Positions 33,014 to 43,313 are shown, counted from the stretch's first letter. The stretch is 64,000 bases of DNA from an uncultured Dokdonia sp. (GCF_947492535.1 NZ_CANLNH010000009.1:140626-204625); one strand, 5' to 3'. Numbers and translations: made by a program. The notes: a model not told the origin generated them from the letters alone.

Positions 33014-35566
33014 CTATTTAATCATAAATCGTCCAGTATAGGTGTGTTGTTGATCGTCTGTAATTCTATAGACATACATCCCCGTAACCAGTTGTGGTGC
33101 ACTATACGAGATAGCTTGGTTACTTGAATGGGGTTGTATATCCTTTTGATCTACTAGGCTCCCCAACATATCATATACTTCTATTTTTATGTTGCTCGCC
33201 ATTTGTGGTAATTGTATTGTTGTACTACTTGTAAAAGGGTTTGGATAATTCCTTAAGGTTGTACTTTCTGTTTCAAAGGCATCTACTGCCAATACAGATT
33301 CATTTGAAAAACGAAGCTGCTGGATATCCATTTCTTTTGTTTCTAAGCTGCCACTTTCTGAAACCATTGTAAAGACAATAGTAACTACATCCGTAAGATC
33401 TGCTGCTTCTACAGGCACCATAAACTCTTGTAATTCATCTGTCAATGTAATCGTTTGCTTGTATTGATCTTCCCAGGCATCTATACTCTGTTTTACAAAT
33501 GTGATTTCTAAATCTCCTGTTCCTCTTGCTTCTAATGTAAAGCTCGTATACTCAGATACATCTACGGCTTGGAATCGAGGCGTTAATGCTCTGTATGTAG
33601 CTACATAAGAACTCGTAGTTGCTTCTACATGTACATTTCGTTCTATTGGAAATAGATCTATATCAAAGGTTTCTGTATTTGGGTTCACGATATAGTCTTG
33701 TACTGTCGTTCCTTCTTGGCTATCATCTATTCCCCAAGGCCCATCTGACATAAACAAATCATCAGGTGTAGCAATCCCATCTCCTATTCTAAATCCAATA
33801 TCAAATAAATTTCCAGTTTCTATAGTCACATTTGTAATATAATCTCCTTGTAAATCGATCGTAGATGCCATCGTAACTACTTCACTAGTTTCTGTAGTGC
33901 GAATACCTGCATCAAATGCAATTTCTTCTGTTTGATTGGTATTGATGATCTCTAGATCTAATCCCCCGTTTACATAGGCTCCTTTTCGTACGAATACCGT
34001 AGGTGGCGTTGAATTATCATACTCAGTAATTGGTTTTTCAATGTTAAGTAAGTTTAATACTTCGGTTCCTAATAGATATAAATCATCTATAGAGTTTGAC
34101 CAGATTTGAAAATTATAATACGTGACATCTTCTTCATACTGATCTAAGTTCCAATGACTCTCTACGGCAAACTCAGTATCTCCTGTAATAGCTTTCGCCG
34201 AAAGGCTTAACACAAATTCTACAGTACCATCAGGATTTTTGATCAATGATTTTATAAAAGGCTGCTCATTAATATCGATGGTAGACACAGAAATCAATTC
34301 TCCGCCTAATAAACGATCACATATATATTTGGTGTGCTCATACACGCCATCTTCTGTTTTAAGCGCTAGAATAGACGCCACTGATATGTCTTCTTTGATG
34401 TAGTCTACCGCATATACTTCGGTGGCATTGGTAATTGTAATTAAATCTTCTGGAGTGGATGCTACAACATACGATTCATCAATTATTTCTAGTGGAATAA
34501 AATCTTCTAATTGTATTGATGCATCTGCGTTACGATGTGCGTAATTTGAAGTTTTCTCGACACGCGCTGCTGTTTCTTTATTAAATGTATAATTTGTTTT
34601 AGCTCGGTTATAACTACGTTGGTTAATCACATCAGAAAGTCTATTATTACTTTCTAAGCCTCCATTATTTGCACTAGAACTAGGTGCTTCTATAACTTCA
34701 CAATACCCATATCCAGAACATGAAGGATCTTCACAATCTATCAATCCATCTCCATCATCATCTATTCCGTTATCGCAGATTTCTTGCAGAACAGGTGCTG
34801 TGCAACAACGAGCTCCATCATTACTCGAGCTTGAAGGTCCAAAAGCAAATAAGTTTGAATCTATCTCAATATTACCATCCAAATTTTGTACGCTATGAAT
34901 TACATAGATTGCCCCTGTCTGGTTTGCAGAGACATAAAAACGTCCTGAAGTATCAAAATAAACAGCTCCATAGGTATAATCTAAGCCTGATAAAATAGGT
35001 ACTTCTCCAAGTGATTGTACCGCCCCATTTGAAGGATCTATTCGATACAAAATATTAGTATTTCTTTCTACGGCATATAAAAGCCCATCTACTGCATTAA
35101 ATGCCCAATCATGAATACTAATTCCTTGCGATAATGATTCTGTAGCTATATATTTTCCATAATTTTCAGATTCTGGATGTACATCTATTTTATAATAGGT
35201 TGTACCTCCGGATTTAAGATAATACACGCCATCTAAACTAATATCTCCAATGTATCTATTACTCGTTGGTAATTCTGGCACATAAAAAGTAGTCGTTGTA
35301 AAGTTCTTTCCTATACGTACAATGGTTTTTGAAGGAGTGCTTAATGACCCCCATATAAAACCATCTGTTCCATTATGTGCTGTAGCATTTATATTTCCTT
35401 CGGTTACGTTTTCTGCTGCCAAGTATGAGTTTCCAGAAGCCAAATCAATCGCATACACATCATTATACTGAAATAAATAAGCATTGTAATCACAATTAAA
35501 AGGAATGTCTTGAGCTTGTGAGGTTAGCGTTATAAATGTTAATACCAGTAGTAATAATCTTTTCAT
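33014..35566 (-). CDS. T9SS-exported surface/secreted protein
   Basis: 850 aa. Signal peptide (LLLLVLTFITLTSQAQD). Residues ~20-255 form a propeller-like region (AYLFQYNDVYAIDLASGNSY) of the DUF6923 kind. A CDNGIDDDGDGLIDCEDPSC motif (~262-285) is a Ca-binding-like repeat common in Bacteroidota. A long unknown middle part follows, and the C-terminal ~75 residues are a type A sorting domain (NYPNPFTSSTTIQLP ... YTGRFMIK) for type IX secretion. Cargo role unknown. Monocistronic. Confidence 0.88.
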   Translation of the reverse strand: MKRLLLLVLTFITLTSQAQDIPFNCDYNAYLFQYNDVYAIDLASGNSYLAAENVTEGNINATAHNGTDGFIWGSLSTPSKTIVRIGKNFTTTTFYVPELPTSNRYIGDISLDGVYYLKSGGTTYYKIDVHPESENYGKYIATESLSQGISIHDWAFNAVDGLLYAVERNTNILYRIDPSNGAVQSLGEVPILSGLDYTYGAVYFDTSGRFYVSANQTGAIYVIHSVQNLDGNIEIDSNLFAFGPSSSSNDGARCCTAPVLQEICDNGIDDDGDGLIDCEDPSCSGYGYCEVIEAPSSSANNGGLESNNRLSDVINQRSYNRAKTNYTFNKETAARVEKTSNYAHRNADASIQLEDFIPLEIIDESYVVASTPEDLITITNATEVYAVDYIKEDISVASILALKTEDGVYEHTKYICDRLLGGELISVSTIDINEQPFIKSLIKNPDGTVEFVLSLSAKAITGDTEFAVESHWNLDQYEEDVTYYNFQIWSNSIDDLYLLGTEVLNLLNIEKPITEYDNSTPPTVFVRKGAYVNGGLDLEIINTNQTEEIAFDAGIRTTETSEVVTMASTIDLQGDYITNVTIETGNLFDIGFRIGDGIATPDDLFMSDGPWGIDDSQEGTTVQDYIVNPNTETFDIDLFPIERNVHVEATTSSYVATYRALTPRFQAVDVSEYTSFTLEARGTGDLEITFVKQSIDAWEDQYKQTITLTDELQEFMVPVEAADLTDVVTIVFTMVSESGSLETKEMDIQQLRFSNESVLAVDAFETESTTLRNYPNPFTSSTTIQLPQMASNIKIEVYDMLGSLVDQKDIQPHSSNQAISYSAPQLVTGMYVYRITDDQQHTYTGRFMIK

Positions 35567-36029
35567 GGCCTGGGTCTTTTTGTTTTATAAGAACAAATGT
35601 AGACCGAAGAGCCTCCCTATTTTATAAAATTCGTTAGGTCATCAGGAACTATAGACGAGTGGTATTTTAGACTCGTTAAATGGTTTAGACTATTATTTTA
35701 ACTTCACTTTTTCTATGCAAAGAATCAATTAGTACTTTTTGTTTAATTCTAATTAAATTTCAATTTATTCATTGACAATAGACAAAGTTGTTCATTTTCT
35801 TTGCTTGTCCAAAGAAAACGGAACCAAAAGAAAAGACACTTTTTCTTAGGTATTTTTTCGCTTAAAGCGAAAAACCATAAAGAGTTTTCTAAATTTTTTC
35901 CAAGGCTTCAAAAATTTTCAACGAAAACACTTTACTATACTGGAGAAAAAGAAAAAAACAACTTAATTTCAACAAATAATCTATGTTCTATTTTCCATGA
36001 GTGAAGGAATCAATATTCTTATATAAAAA
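35567..36029. other. Intergenic region with Bacteroidota repeat
   Basis: 463 bp. Around 35790-35910 it contains CCAAAGAAAACGGAACCAAA then AGAAAAGACAC, and TTTCGCTTAAAGCGAAAAA, the start of a repeat type related to the pair at 49051 and 57668. The 67-aa ORF across it is repeat sequence, not a credible gene. Confidence 0.5.
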
Positions 36030-36920
36030 CTATAGATACTTTAAAATACCCTCTGCAAATTCTTCGGCAGAAACGGGTTGATTACGTACCCAAAGCTCGG
36101 GTTCTATGATTTCAAGCTCACCTAAAAGAATGGTTCCTTCTGTATCCCAAATAATATCTGCTCGACCATAGGCAGGCATAGGATCACAAGCATTAAACAC
36201 ATTTTCTGCAAAAGCAATTTCCTCAGGAGTTGGTGTATAATCATATACCGTACCTCCAAAATCGTCTTGCACTCGATAATCACCTGCTTTGGCTTTTTTA
36301 AGAATGGCATGTGTATATTTCCCATTAAATACCATAAGAGACGCTTCCCCGAAACTCGTAATTGTTTCTTGGAACGGTTGTATCAACATATCCCGCTCAC
36401 TTACCAGTTTTTTAAATAAGTCTTCAAACGAAGTTCTTTCTTCTTGACATACTTTATGTGTATGAAATGCACCTCCAGCAATTGCTGGTTTTATCACAAC
36501 ATCTGTCCATCCTTTTTCAGCACATACACTATCTATAGAGCGATACGCATCCGTATCTACATAAGCTGTAGGAACAATCGCAATTCCTTTTTTTTCTAAA
36601 CCTGCTAAGTAATGTTTATCGATATTCCAATCGATAAGGGATTTTGGATTGATTAATTGTGTTTGTGTTTTTACCTTTTCAATCCATATAGAGAATTCAT
36701 CATATCGCTCAAAATAATCCCATATCGTTCTAAAAACAACTGCTTTTGTTTGTGACCAATCGTAATTAGGATCATCCCAATAGGTGCAATCTACTTTTAC
36801 CCCTCGTTTTTCTAGAGCTGCTTGCAAAAGTTTTCGTTCCTGTAAAATATTAGAAATATAAGGCGTCACCTCTTTGGGTTGAAAATAGGTTTTGCAAGTA
36901 AGGAGTGTAATATCTGTCAT
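36030..36920 (-). CDS. ATP-grasp domain protein (RimK/DcsG-like)
   Basis: 296 aa ATP-grasp ligase-type protein: WTDVVIKPAIAGGAFHTHK forms the nucleotide-binding lysine segment, and the C-terminal YGRADIIWDTEGTILLGELE and IEPELW contain the Mg/ATP acidic residues. The amide-forming substrate is unknown. The start is preceded by seven copies of an 8-bp repeat, which may affect expression. It lies downstream of the hydroxyproline genes on the same strand but is separated by about 300 bp of repeat, so a link to that pathway is uncertain. Confidence 0.8.
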   Translation of the reverse strand: MTDITLLTCKTYFQPKEVTPYISNILQERKLLQAALEKRGVKVDCTYWDDPNYDWSQTKAVVFRTIWDYFERYDEFSIWIEKVKTQTQLINPKSLIDWNIDKHYLAGLEKKGIAIVPTAYVDTDAYRSIDSVCAEKGWTDVVIKPAIAGGAFHTHKVCQEERTSFEDLFKKLVSERDMLIQPFQETITSFGEASLMVFNGKYTHAILKKAKAGDYRVQDDFGGTVYDYTPTPEEIAFAENVFNACDPMPAYGRADIIWDTEGTILLGELEIIEPELWVRNQPVSAEEFAEGILKYL

Positions 36921-36933
36921 TGTTTAATGAAAT

Positions 36934-36994
36934 AATGGGTTAATGGGTTAATGGGTTAATGGGTTAATGGGTTAATGGGTTAATGGGTTAATGG
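36934..36994. repeat. Tandem octamer AATGGGTT x7 upstream of the ATP-grasp gene
   Basis: Seven perfect 8-bp units plus a partial one, starting 13 bp upstream of the ATG (minus strand). It forms the left end of a ~267-bp element repeated at 38496. Confidence 0.95.
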
Positions 36995-37200
36995 AAGAAA
37001 TAAAATAAATTGTTACATAATTAATTATATTTCAAAATTTATTCACAGCATTATTTTTTTATCGCTCTACATTCGTCGTTCGTCGTTCGTAATTCTGTAC
37101 TCGGTAATTTCGATACATTTCGACAAGCTCAATGCAACGCAATTTTAAAATTCACGTTGTTTCGTTTTAAAATCACTCAATCACCTTATAGTATTCATTA
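36934..37200. repeat. Long direct repeat, copy 1
   Basis: About 267 bp: octamer array, GAAGAAATAAAATAAAT, CAGCATTATTTTTT, TCGTCGTTCG, TTTCGATACATTTCGACAAG, TCACTCAATCACCTTAT. Copy 2 is at 38496-38760 in the same orientation, so the two flank the FAD oxidase gene. Confidence 0.88.
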
Positions 37201-37228
37201 TTATATTATATCATTATCTCATTGGAGA

Positions 37229-38473
37229 TTAAAACTTCCTATCTGGATGAAACAATGACATATCCATACTGGGTTGTATCTCATCAATAACTTCTTGCAC
37301 TAGCTTCCCTGTAGAAGGCCCTAAACTCCATCCCATCATTGCATGTCCTGTTGCAATCGTTAGGTTTTTACATTTTGCACTTTTCCCGATATAAGGCATT
37401 CCGTCTGGAGATACGGGGCGCAAGCCAGAAGCCGCTTGTGATTTTTCTATTTTAGAAATTTTTACTTCTGGGAAGTACTGCGTTACTCCTTCTGCAATAG
37501 CTTCTACTCTTGTTGTATTAATTGTTTGATTAATTCCTGCTATTTCCATCGTTCCTGCAAAACGTGTAAATCCGTTCATTGGGGTGATGGCTACTTTCCG
37601 TTCAGCGAGTATAGATGGATAAGTAATTCCTGTGGGCGTTGTGGTTTGTATACGATATCCTTTTCCTGCTTGTAATAAAAGATTCAAATTCAGCTTTCGC
37701 GAAAGCGTACTTGTCCATGATCCCGCGGCGAGTACATACTCATCTGCTTTGAGCTGTTCTTTATCGGTTTGCACATGCGATATTGTTCCATTTTGAACAC
37801 CAATATCCGTTACTTTCTCTTCTTTCCGAATCGTAACGCCAGATTTGATTAAGTATGCTTTTAAATCTTCCATAAACTCATCGGGAGTCGTATGGTGATC
37901 ACATTCAAAATAGGTCGCTCCTACAATATTTAATTGTGCATCAGGCATCATTTGTTGTACTTCTTGTGATGTAACCGTCCGAGCAACTAATCCTTCTTTC
38001 AAGGCATAATCTACCAAATGACTTTCTTCTTCCAGAATATGTTCTGATTGGCAGAGCATAAACAATCCTTTTTTCTCCAGTTGAAAATCAAACTTTTCTT
38101 CTTGTTTTATTTGATCGTATAAATCACGTCCCATAACGGCAATTTCTCGCATGGCTGGCACCGCACGTTGTACATGTTTTGAGGTACAGGACTTATTAAA
38201 GGCCCACGTCCATTTTATCAAATCTGAATTTAAACGAGGTTTAATATATAGAGGGCTTTTTTTATCCAGCATCCATTTTAACCCTTGTTTCATAACGCCA
38301 GGTGCCGATAACGGAATCAAGTGACTAGGCGCTAAATAGCCTGCATTTACATATGAGGCACCACCTTGCATTTTAGATTGGTCTATCACTGTTACCTGAT
38401 GCCCTGATTTATGTAAGAAATACGCACAAGATAATCCTATAATTCCGCCGCCGATGATGATACAATGTTTCAC
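37229..38473 (-). CDS. FAD-dependent D-amino acid (cis-4-hydroxy-D-proline) oxidase/dehydrogenase
   Basis: 414 aa DadA-like flavoprotein with the N-terminal dinucleotide motif IIIGGGIIGLSCAYFL and the C-terminal GHAMMGWSLGPSTGKLV. It lies between the 4-hydroxyproline epimerase and an ATP-grasp gene, so the likely substrate is cis-4-hydroxy-D-proline, giving 1-pyrroline-4-hydroxy-2-carboxylate. An iterated palindrome encodes STLSRKL within it. The gene is bracketed by long direct repeats. Confidence 0.87.
   Translation of the reverse strand: MKHCIIIGGGIIGLSCAYFLHKSGHQVTVIDQSKMQGGASYVNAGYLAPSHLIPLSAPGVMKQGLKWMLDKKSPLYIKPRLNSDLIKWTWAFNKSCTSKHVQRAVPAMREIAVMGRDLYDQIKQEEKFDFQLEKKGLFMLCQSEHILEEESHLVDYALKEGLVARTVTSQEVQQMMPDAQLNIVGATYFECDHHTTPDEFMEDLKAYLIKSGVTIRKEEKVTDIGVQNGTISHVQTDKEQLKADEYVLAAGSWTSTLSRKLNLNLLLQAGKGYRIQTTTPTGITYPSILAERKVAITPMNGFTRFAGTMEIAGINQTINTTRVEAIAEGVTQYFPEVKISKIEKSQAASGLRPVSPDGMPYIGKSAKCKNLTIATGHAMMGWSLGPSTGKLVQEVIDEIQPSMDMSLFHPDRKF
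37693..37707. repeat. Iterated palindrome, copy 7 (in CDS, TLSRK frame)
   Basis: GCTTTCGCGAAAGCG inside the FAD oxidase gene. Confidence 0.95.
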
Positions 38474-38495
38474 TTTTGCAATGATTTAATGATTT

Positions 38496-38559
38496 AATGG
38501 GTTAATGGGTTAATGGGTTAATGGGTTAATGGGTTAATGGGTTAATGGGTTAATGGGTT
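38496..38559. repeat. Tandem octamer AATGGGTT x8 upstream of the FAD oxidase gene
   Basis: Eight perfect units preceded by two variant AATGATTT units, 22 bp upstream of the oxidase ATG. Confidence 0.95.
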
Positions 38560-38760
38560 AATGAAAGAAATAAAATAAATCGTTATACAGTTATTTATAT
38601 TCCAAAAAATTATTCACAGCATTATTTTTTCATCTCTACATTCGTCGTTCGTAATTCTGTACTCGGTGGTTTCGATACATTTCGACAAGCTCAATGCAGC
38701 GCAAGTTTTAAACTTCACGCTATTTCGTTTTAAAACCACTCAATCACCTTATGTTATTCA
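38496..38760. repeat. Long direct repeat, copy 2
   Basis: Same order of blocks as copy 1 with scattered substitutions. A decayed third relative (GGTAATTTCGATACAATTTG, CACTCAATCACCCTTA) lies near 39866-39914 upstream of the epimerase gene. Confidence 0.88.
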
Positions 38761-38768
38761 TCACTTCA

Positions 38769-39782
38769 TCATATCACCGAAAACCCAAACGCATACGGAT
38801 CATCTTCATCTATCGTAATCGTGTTTTGTCCATACACACGCGCCCAACCTTGAATACTTGGAATGATCGCTTTATGAGTTCCAATAGTTACTTCTTTTTC
38901 TACACGACCTACAAATGTAGATCCTATAAAACTTTCATGGATATAGGCTTCATTTATTCCTAATTTTCCTTTGGCATGTAATTGCGCCAATCGTGCCGAT
39001 GTCCCTGTTCCGCAAGGGCTACGGTCAATAGCTTTATCTCCATAAAAAACAGCGTTTCTTCCTGAAGATTTAGGATCTATAGGGTCACCTGTCCAGAGCA
39101 AATGTGTGACATCACGAATGGTCTCATTTTCTGGATGAATAAATTGATCTGGATAGTTCTCTTTAATACGTTCTCTCACTACTTGACTATACTGTATAAT
39201 CTGACTGGCTGTAAAATTATGTACTCCCGAGAAGTTTTTTTGCGGATCTACAATGGCATAATAGTTTCCACCGTAGGCCACATCAAAGGTGATTTCACCT
39301 AGGTCTGGGCAATCAACCGTTAAGTTTTCGGCAGCAAGGTAAGAAGCAACATTCGTTAGTTTTACCCAATCTACTTTCTCTCCTGTTTGTTGATACTCTA
39401 TTTCTACCAATCCAGCTGGCGCTTCCATACGGACTTTACCAGGTGTTTTGGGTTGGATCAATCCTTCTTCGATAGCAATAGTCATGGTGCCAATAGTACC
39501 ATGTCCACACATCGGTAAACACCCTGAGGTTTCAATAAATAATACACCTACATCATTTTTTGGATCATGTGGTGGATATAAGATACTTCCACTCATCATA
39601 TCATGACCTCGAGGTTCAAACATTAATCCTCTACGGATCCAATCATATTCATTAATAAAATGCTGGCGTTTTTCACTCATAGAATTCCCTATAAGTTCTG
39701 GACCACCTTCTTTTACTAGTCGGACAGGGTTACCACAGGTGTGTGCGTCTATACAAGTGAATTTATGTGTCATATATAACAT
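38769..39782 (-). CDS. 4-hydroxyproline 2-epimerase (proline racemase family)
   Basis: 337 aa. Both catalytic Cys are present, in CLPMCGHGTIG and RSPCGTGTSARLA, which points to an epimerase rather than the Cys/Thr hydroxyproline dehydratases of the family. It should convert trans-4-hydroxy-L-proline to cis-4-hydroxy-D-proline, the first catabolic step. It is in the same cluster and strand as the oxidase, aldehyde dehydrogenase and DapA-family deaminase. Confidence 0.92.
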   Translation of the reverse strand: MLYMTHKFTCIDAHTCGNPVRLVKEGGPELIGNSMSEKRQHFINEYDWIRRGLMFEPRGHDMMSGSILYPPHDPKNDVGVLFIETSGCLPMCGHGTIGTMTIAIEEGLIQPKTPGKVRMEAPAGLVEIEYQQTGEKVDWVKLTNVASYLAAENLTVDCPDLGEITFDVAYGGNYYAIVDPQKNFSGVHNFTASQIIQYSQVVRERIKENYPDQFIHPENETIRDVTHLLWTGDPIDPKSSGRNAVFYGDKAIDRSPCGTGTSARLAQLHAKGKLGINEAYIHESFIGSTFVGRVEKEVTIGTHKAIIPSIQGWARVYGQNTITIDEDDPYAFGFSVI

Positions 39783-39956
39783 ACGAAATTAGAAATACGA
39801 ACGACGAATCTTAATTGTTCATACTTTTTCTTTACTCTATTCTCTATTACTTTTTTAATTCCAATCGGTAATTTCGATACAATTTGCTTACAGCAAATCA
39901 CTCAATCACCCTTAGTCTATTTTAGAATCTTTGATCTCCTCTTATTTTTCGTTTTT

Positions 39957-41672
39957 CTAATTTCCATTTTCTTTGATAATCCAATCTCTCACTCGCTTCT
40001 CCAAAATCTCCAAAGTCACGGTTCCTTGACCTAGAATCACTTCGTGAAACTCACGAATATCAAATGCAGTTCCTAAAGCTGCTTCTGCCTCAGTGCGGAG
40101 TTCGCGTATTTTGATCTCCCCTATTTTATAGGATAATGCTTGTCCTGGCCATGAGATATAGCGATCGGTTTCTGTATTGATTTCATGTATGGATAATGCG
40201 GTATTTTCAGACATATAGGTAACGACTTGATCACGTGTCCATCCTTTGGCGTGAATTCCTGTATCTACTACGAGTCTACAGGCTCGCCACATCTCATACG
40301 TAAGTTTTCCAAAACGCTCATACGGCGTTGTATACATACCCATTTCTTCAGCGAGAAATTCGCAGTATAATCCCCATCCTTCGCCAAAAGCAGAGAGGTA
40401 CATATTTTTACGAAACTGCGGAATATCATCTCCTAATTCTTGATTTAAACTTCCCTGTAAATGATGTCCAGGTACTGCTTCATGGACTGTTAGAGAAGGT
40501 AATACATACAAAGGTCTACTAGGAAGGTCATAGGTATTTACCCAATAATACCCTGGATCTGTACTTCCTTTGGCACTTCCTACATAACGTCCTGTCGTAT
40601 ACTTAGGCGCAATCGCATCAGGTACGGGAGCCACTCCGTATGGTTTTCGCGGAAGCGTTTTAAAAAATCGAGGCAATTGTGCATCGGCTCGCTTTGCCAT
40701 ATCTCGTGCAATCATTAAAATCTCTTGAGGTGTCTTCGCATAAAACTGCTCATCGGTACGGAGAAATTCTAGAAATGCTGCAAACGATCCTTTAAAATCT
40801 ACCTCAGCAATGATCTTTTCCATTTCAGCTTTAATACGTGCCACTTCTTTGAGTCCTGTTTGATGAATCTGATCTGCTGTGAGGTCTAAGGTTGTGTAAT
40901 AGTTGATTCTATTTTGGTAATAATCCCTGCCATTTGGAGTTTCTGAAACACCAATCGCTTTTCGTGTTTTAGGAAGGTATTCGTTTTCAAAAAAGGCCTT
41001 GACACGCTTAAACGAAGGAATCACTTTCTTTTCTATAGCTATTTTTGCAGCAGCAAGCACAGAATCTTTTTGGGTATCTGTAAGCGAACTTGGTAAATTC
41101 TTAAAAGGCCCATAATAAAAACTGTCTTGGTAATCAGTTACAATTTGAGAATCATAGGTACTCTCATACCCATTAAAAATTACTCTAGGTTGAGAAACAC
41201 CTTTCTCCAATCCTTCTCGTAACAACGGAATATATTGATCTACTACATCTGGAAGAGCATTGAGTTTATTGAGATACGATTTTGCTTGTTTATAATTGGT
41301 AATAGGTCGTACCATATAATTCCAACTACTATGAAATCCCGAATCTGACAGCAACGGATTTAAATAGCGTTCATAGGTATAATAATCTACGGTTTCTTGT
41401 AATTTAAAACGAAGTAATGCTAGTGAGATGGCTTCGGTTTCAGAAAGGGTATTTTCAGAAATGGCTGCGAGTTTGGTTATTTGCGCTTTCGCGAAAGCGG
41501 ACTCCTCTTTAAAATATTCTTTAGAGAATAATCCCATAGGATAGTCTTTCCCTTCATATCCTTTGTGACTTTGTACTTCTTCAATAATGGTATGAAGGTT
41601 TTCTGATGGGGATTGTGCGAATGTCATTGCACTACAACTGATGGCCAGTAATACACTTACTATCTTATTCAT
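39957..41672 (-). CDS. DUF885 protein (putative zinc metallopeptidase-like)
   Basis: 571 aa with signal peptide (SVLLAISCSAMTFAQ) and the DUF885 hallmark LTVHEAVPGHHLQG near residue ~395, containing HExxxGHH, plus FGEGWGLYCEFLAEEMG. It is thought to be a periplasmic or secreted hydrolase/peptidase. Located inside the hydroxyproline cluster, it could release hydroxyproline-containing peptides, but this is inference. An iterated palindrome encodes SAFAKAQI near residue 60. Confidence 0.85.
   Translation of the reverse strand: MNKIVSVLLAISCSAMTFAQSPSENLHTIIEEVQSHKGYEGKDYPMGLFSKEYFKEESAFAKAQITKLAAISENTLSETEAISLALLRFKLQETVDYYTYERYLNPLLSDSGFHSSWNYMVRPITNYKQAKSYLNKLNALPDVVDQYIPLLREGLEKGVSQPRVIFNGYESTYDSQIVTDYQDSFYYGPFKNLPSSLTDTQKDSVLAAAKIAIEKKVIPSFKRVKAFFENEYLPKTRKAIGVSETPNGRDYYQNRINYYTTLDLTADQIHQTGLKEVARIKAEMEKIIAEVDFKGSFAAFLEFLRTDEQFYAKTPQEILMIARDMAKRADAQLPRFFKTLPRKPYGVAPVPDAIAPKYTTGRYVGSAKGSTDPGYYWVNTYDLPSRPLYVLPSLTVHEAVPGHHLQGSLNQELGDDIPQFRKNMYLSAFGEGWGLYCEFLAEEMGMYTTPYERFGKLTYEMWRACRLVVDTGIHAKGWTRDQVVTYMSENTALSIHEINTETDRYISWPGQALSYKIGEIKIRELRTEAEAALGTAFDIREFHEVILGQGTVTLEILEKRVRDWIIKENGN
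41484..41499. repeat. Iterated palindrome, copy 8 (in CDS, AFAKA frame)
   Basis: Perfect CGCTTTCGCGAAAGCG inside the DUF885 gene. Confidence 0.95.
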
Positions 41673-41765
41673 ATTATATGTCTTTTAAACACCTCCCTCG
41701 ATCCCTTACTTCAACAAGTTCAGCACAACGCCTTTCTAGGAGGAAAGTCTGCATCTGATGATTAT

Positions 41766-43265
41766 TTATTTTAAAAATGCGGGTAGTAATTCTTCTGGAA
41801 ATCCTTGGTAACTAAAAGGTCGTACCCACCTTTTAATAGCTTGGTTTCCTACTGCCGTAAAGCGGCTATCTGTAGAAGCTGGATAAGGACCTCCGTGGGT
41901 CATGGCGTCTACTACTGCAACCCCAGTAGGGACCCCATTAAAAATGATACGCCCTACACGGTTTTGCAGTCTTTCAATTAGGGGTGAAAGATCTTTATAA
42001 TCTTCTTGCTCAGCTAAAATTGTTCCTGTTAACTGTCCTTCTAACTGGCTTATAATTTGCAATAATTGTTGTGTGTCGTCGCATTGTACTACTAATGAAA
42101 AAGGTCCAAATACTTCTTGGTGTAACTTTGGATTCTTTAAGAAAGCGTCTCCAGAAACTGTTCCTATTTTTGCTTGCGCATAATTTTCTTGAACAGTGTC
42201 TTGATGCATAGCGACTACAGTCGTATCAGGTTGGCTAATGACAGCTGCTCCATTTTTTTCATACGCTGTATGAATGTTAGGATGTAACATACAATTTGCA
42301 TCTATTGCAGCCGTTTTTTCTCCTAAATTCTGTGTAAAGGTCGTAAATTCTGGGCTTTTAATCCCTAAAATCAATCCTGGATTTGTACAAAATTGTCCAA
42401 CACCTAAGGTAATCGAATCTGCATAGGTTTGTGCAATCTCTTCCGAACGTGCGTTTAGGGCGTTTTGAGTAACGATAACTGGATTGATGCTTCCCATTTC
42501 TGCAAAGACAGGAATCGGTTCTTCTCGTTGAGAAGCAAGATCATAAAGAGCGCGTCCTCCTCGTATACTTCCTGTAAATCCAACAGCTTTTACCATAGGA
42601 TGTTTTACTAATTGAACACCTACTTCAATACCTGCACTATTTAAATTTGAAAAAACACCATGAGGCATTCCTGTTTTTTGTACTGCTTTTTGAATCGCAC
42701 TTGCCACTAGTTCTCCAGTACCTGCATGCATTGGATGTGATTTTACAATCACGGGACATCCTGCTGCCAATGCACTGGCTGTATCTCCGCCTGCTGTAGA
42801 GTATGCTAATGGAAAATTACTTGCTCCAAACACAACTACAGGTCCTAGAGGCATCAAGTATTGACGTAACTCATTAGCTTCTCCTGAAATGGTTGGGTTA
42901 CGCCAATCTTCGGTTTTTATAAGATCTGCAAACATGCGTAGTTGTCCTAAGGTACGACCACGCTCTCCTTTAGCTCTTCCTTCGGGTAATCCTGTTTCAG
43001 ACATATATGTGGTTACTAGTGTATCACCTAGTGCTTCGATCTCATCTGCAATGGCATGCATAAAAGCAGCTCTTTTTTCTCCAGATATATGTTGATACGT
43101 ATCAAAAGCTTGATATGCAAGTGCTACAGCCAAGTCTATTTCTTCAGAAGTAGCTTCTGTAAAAGAAGTAGCATTGGCGACATTTAATTTTGGATTTAAC
43201 GTTTGGTACGTCATCTCTCCTTTTGCGCTTAAGGCATTGCCTATATAATTTTTTCCTGTGATCAT
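41766..43265 (-). CDS. Alpha-ketoglutarate semialdehyde dehydrogenase (aldehyde dehydrogenase family)
   Basis: 499 aa. Catalytic Cys in GVGQFCTNPGLI, general-base Glu in VFAEMGSINPV, nucleotide-site VGFTGSIRGGRAL. The EMGSINP form is typical of 2,5-dioxovalerate dehydrogenases. It completes the hydroxyproline route by oxidising alpha-ketoglutarate semialdehyde to alpha-ketoglutarate with NAD(P)+. It is between the DUF1272 and DUF885 genes on the minus strand. Confidence 0.92.
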   Translation of the reverse strand: MITGKNYIGNALSAKGEMTYQTLNPKLNVANATSFTEATSEEIDLAVALAYQAFDTYQHISGEKRAAFMHAIADEIEALGDTLVTTYMSETGLPEGRAKGERGRTLGQLRMFADLIKTEDWRNPTISGEANELRQYLMPLGPVVVFGASNFPLAYSTAGGDTASALAAGCPVIVKSHPMHAGTGELVASAIQKAVQKTGMPHGVFSNLNSAGIEVGVQLVKHPMVKAVGFTGSIRGGRALYDLASQREEPIPVFAEMGSINPVIVTQNALNARSEEIAQTYADSITLGVGQFCTNPGLILGIKSPEFTTFTQNLGEKTAAIDANCMLHPNIHTAYEKNGAAVISQPDTTVVAMHQDTVQENYAQAKIGTVSGDAFLKNPKLHQEVFGPFSLVVQCDDTQQLLQIISQLEGQLTGTILAEQEDYKDLSPLIERLQNRVGRIIFNGVPTGVAVVDAMTHGGPYPASTDSRFTAVGNQAIKRWVRPFSYQGFPEELLPAFLK

Positions 43266-43313
43266 TTTATGAATGATTAACTATTTTAATGAATAAATGC
43301 TGATGCCTATTAT

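Noticed and set aside
35801-36004. 67-aa Lys/Phe-rich ORF
   Set aside because: Translation of a common Bacteroidota intergenic repeat.
36934-38760. CRISPR array
   Set aside because: The octamer runs are contiguous with no spacers, and the long repeats occur only twice; no cas genes.
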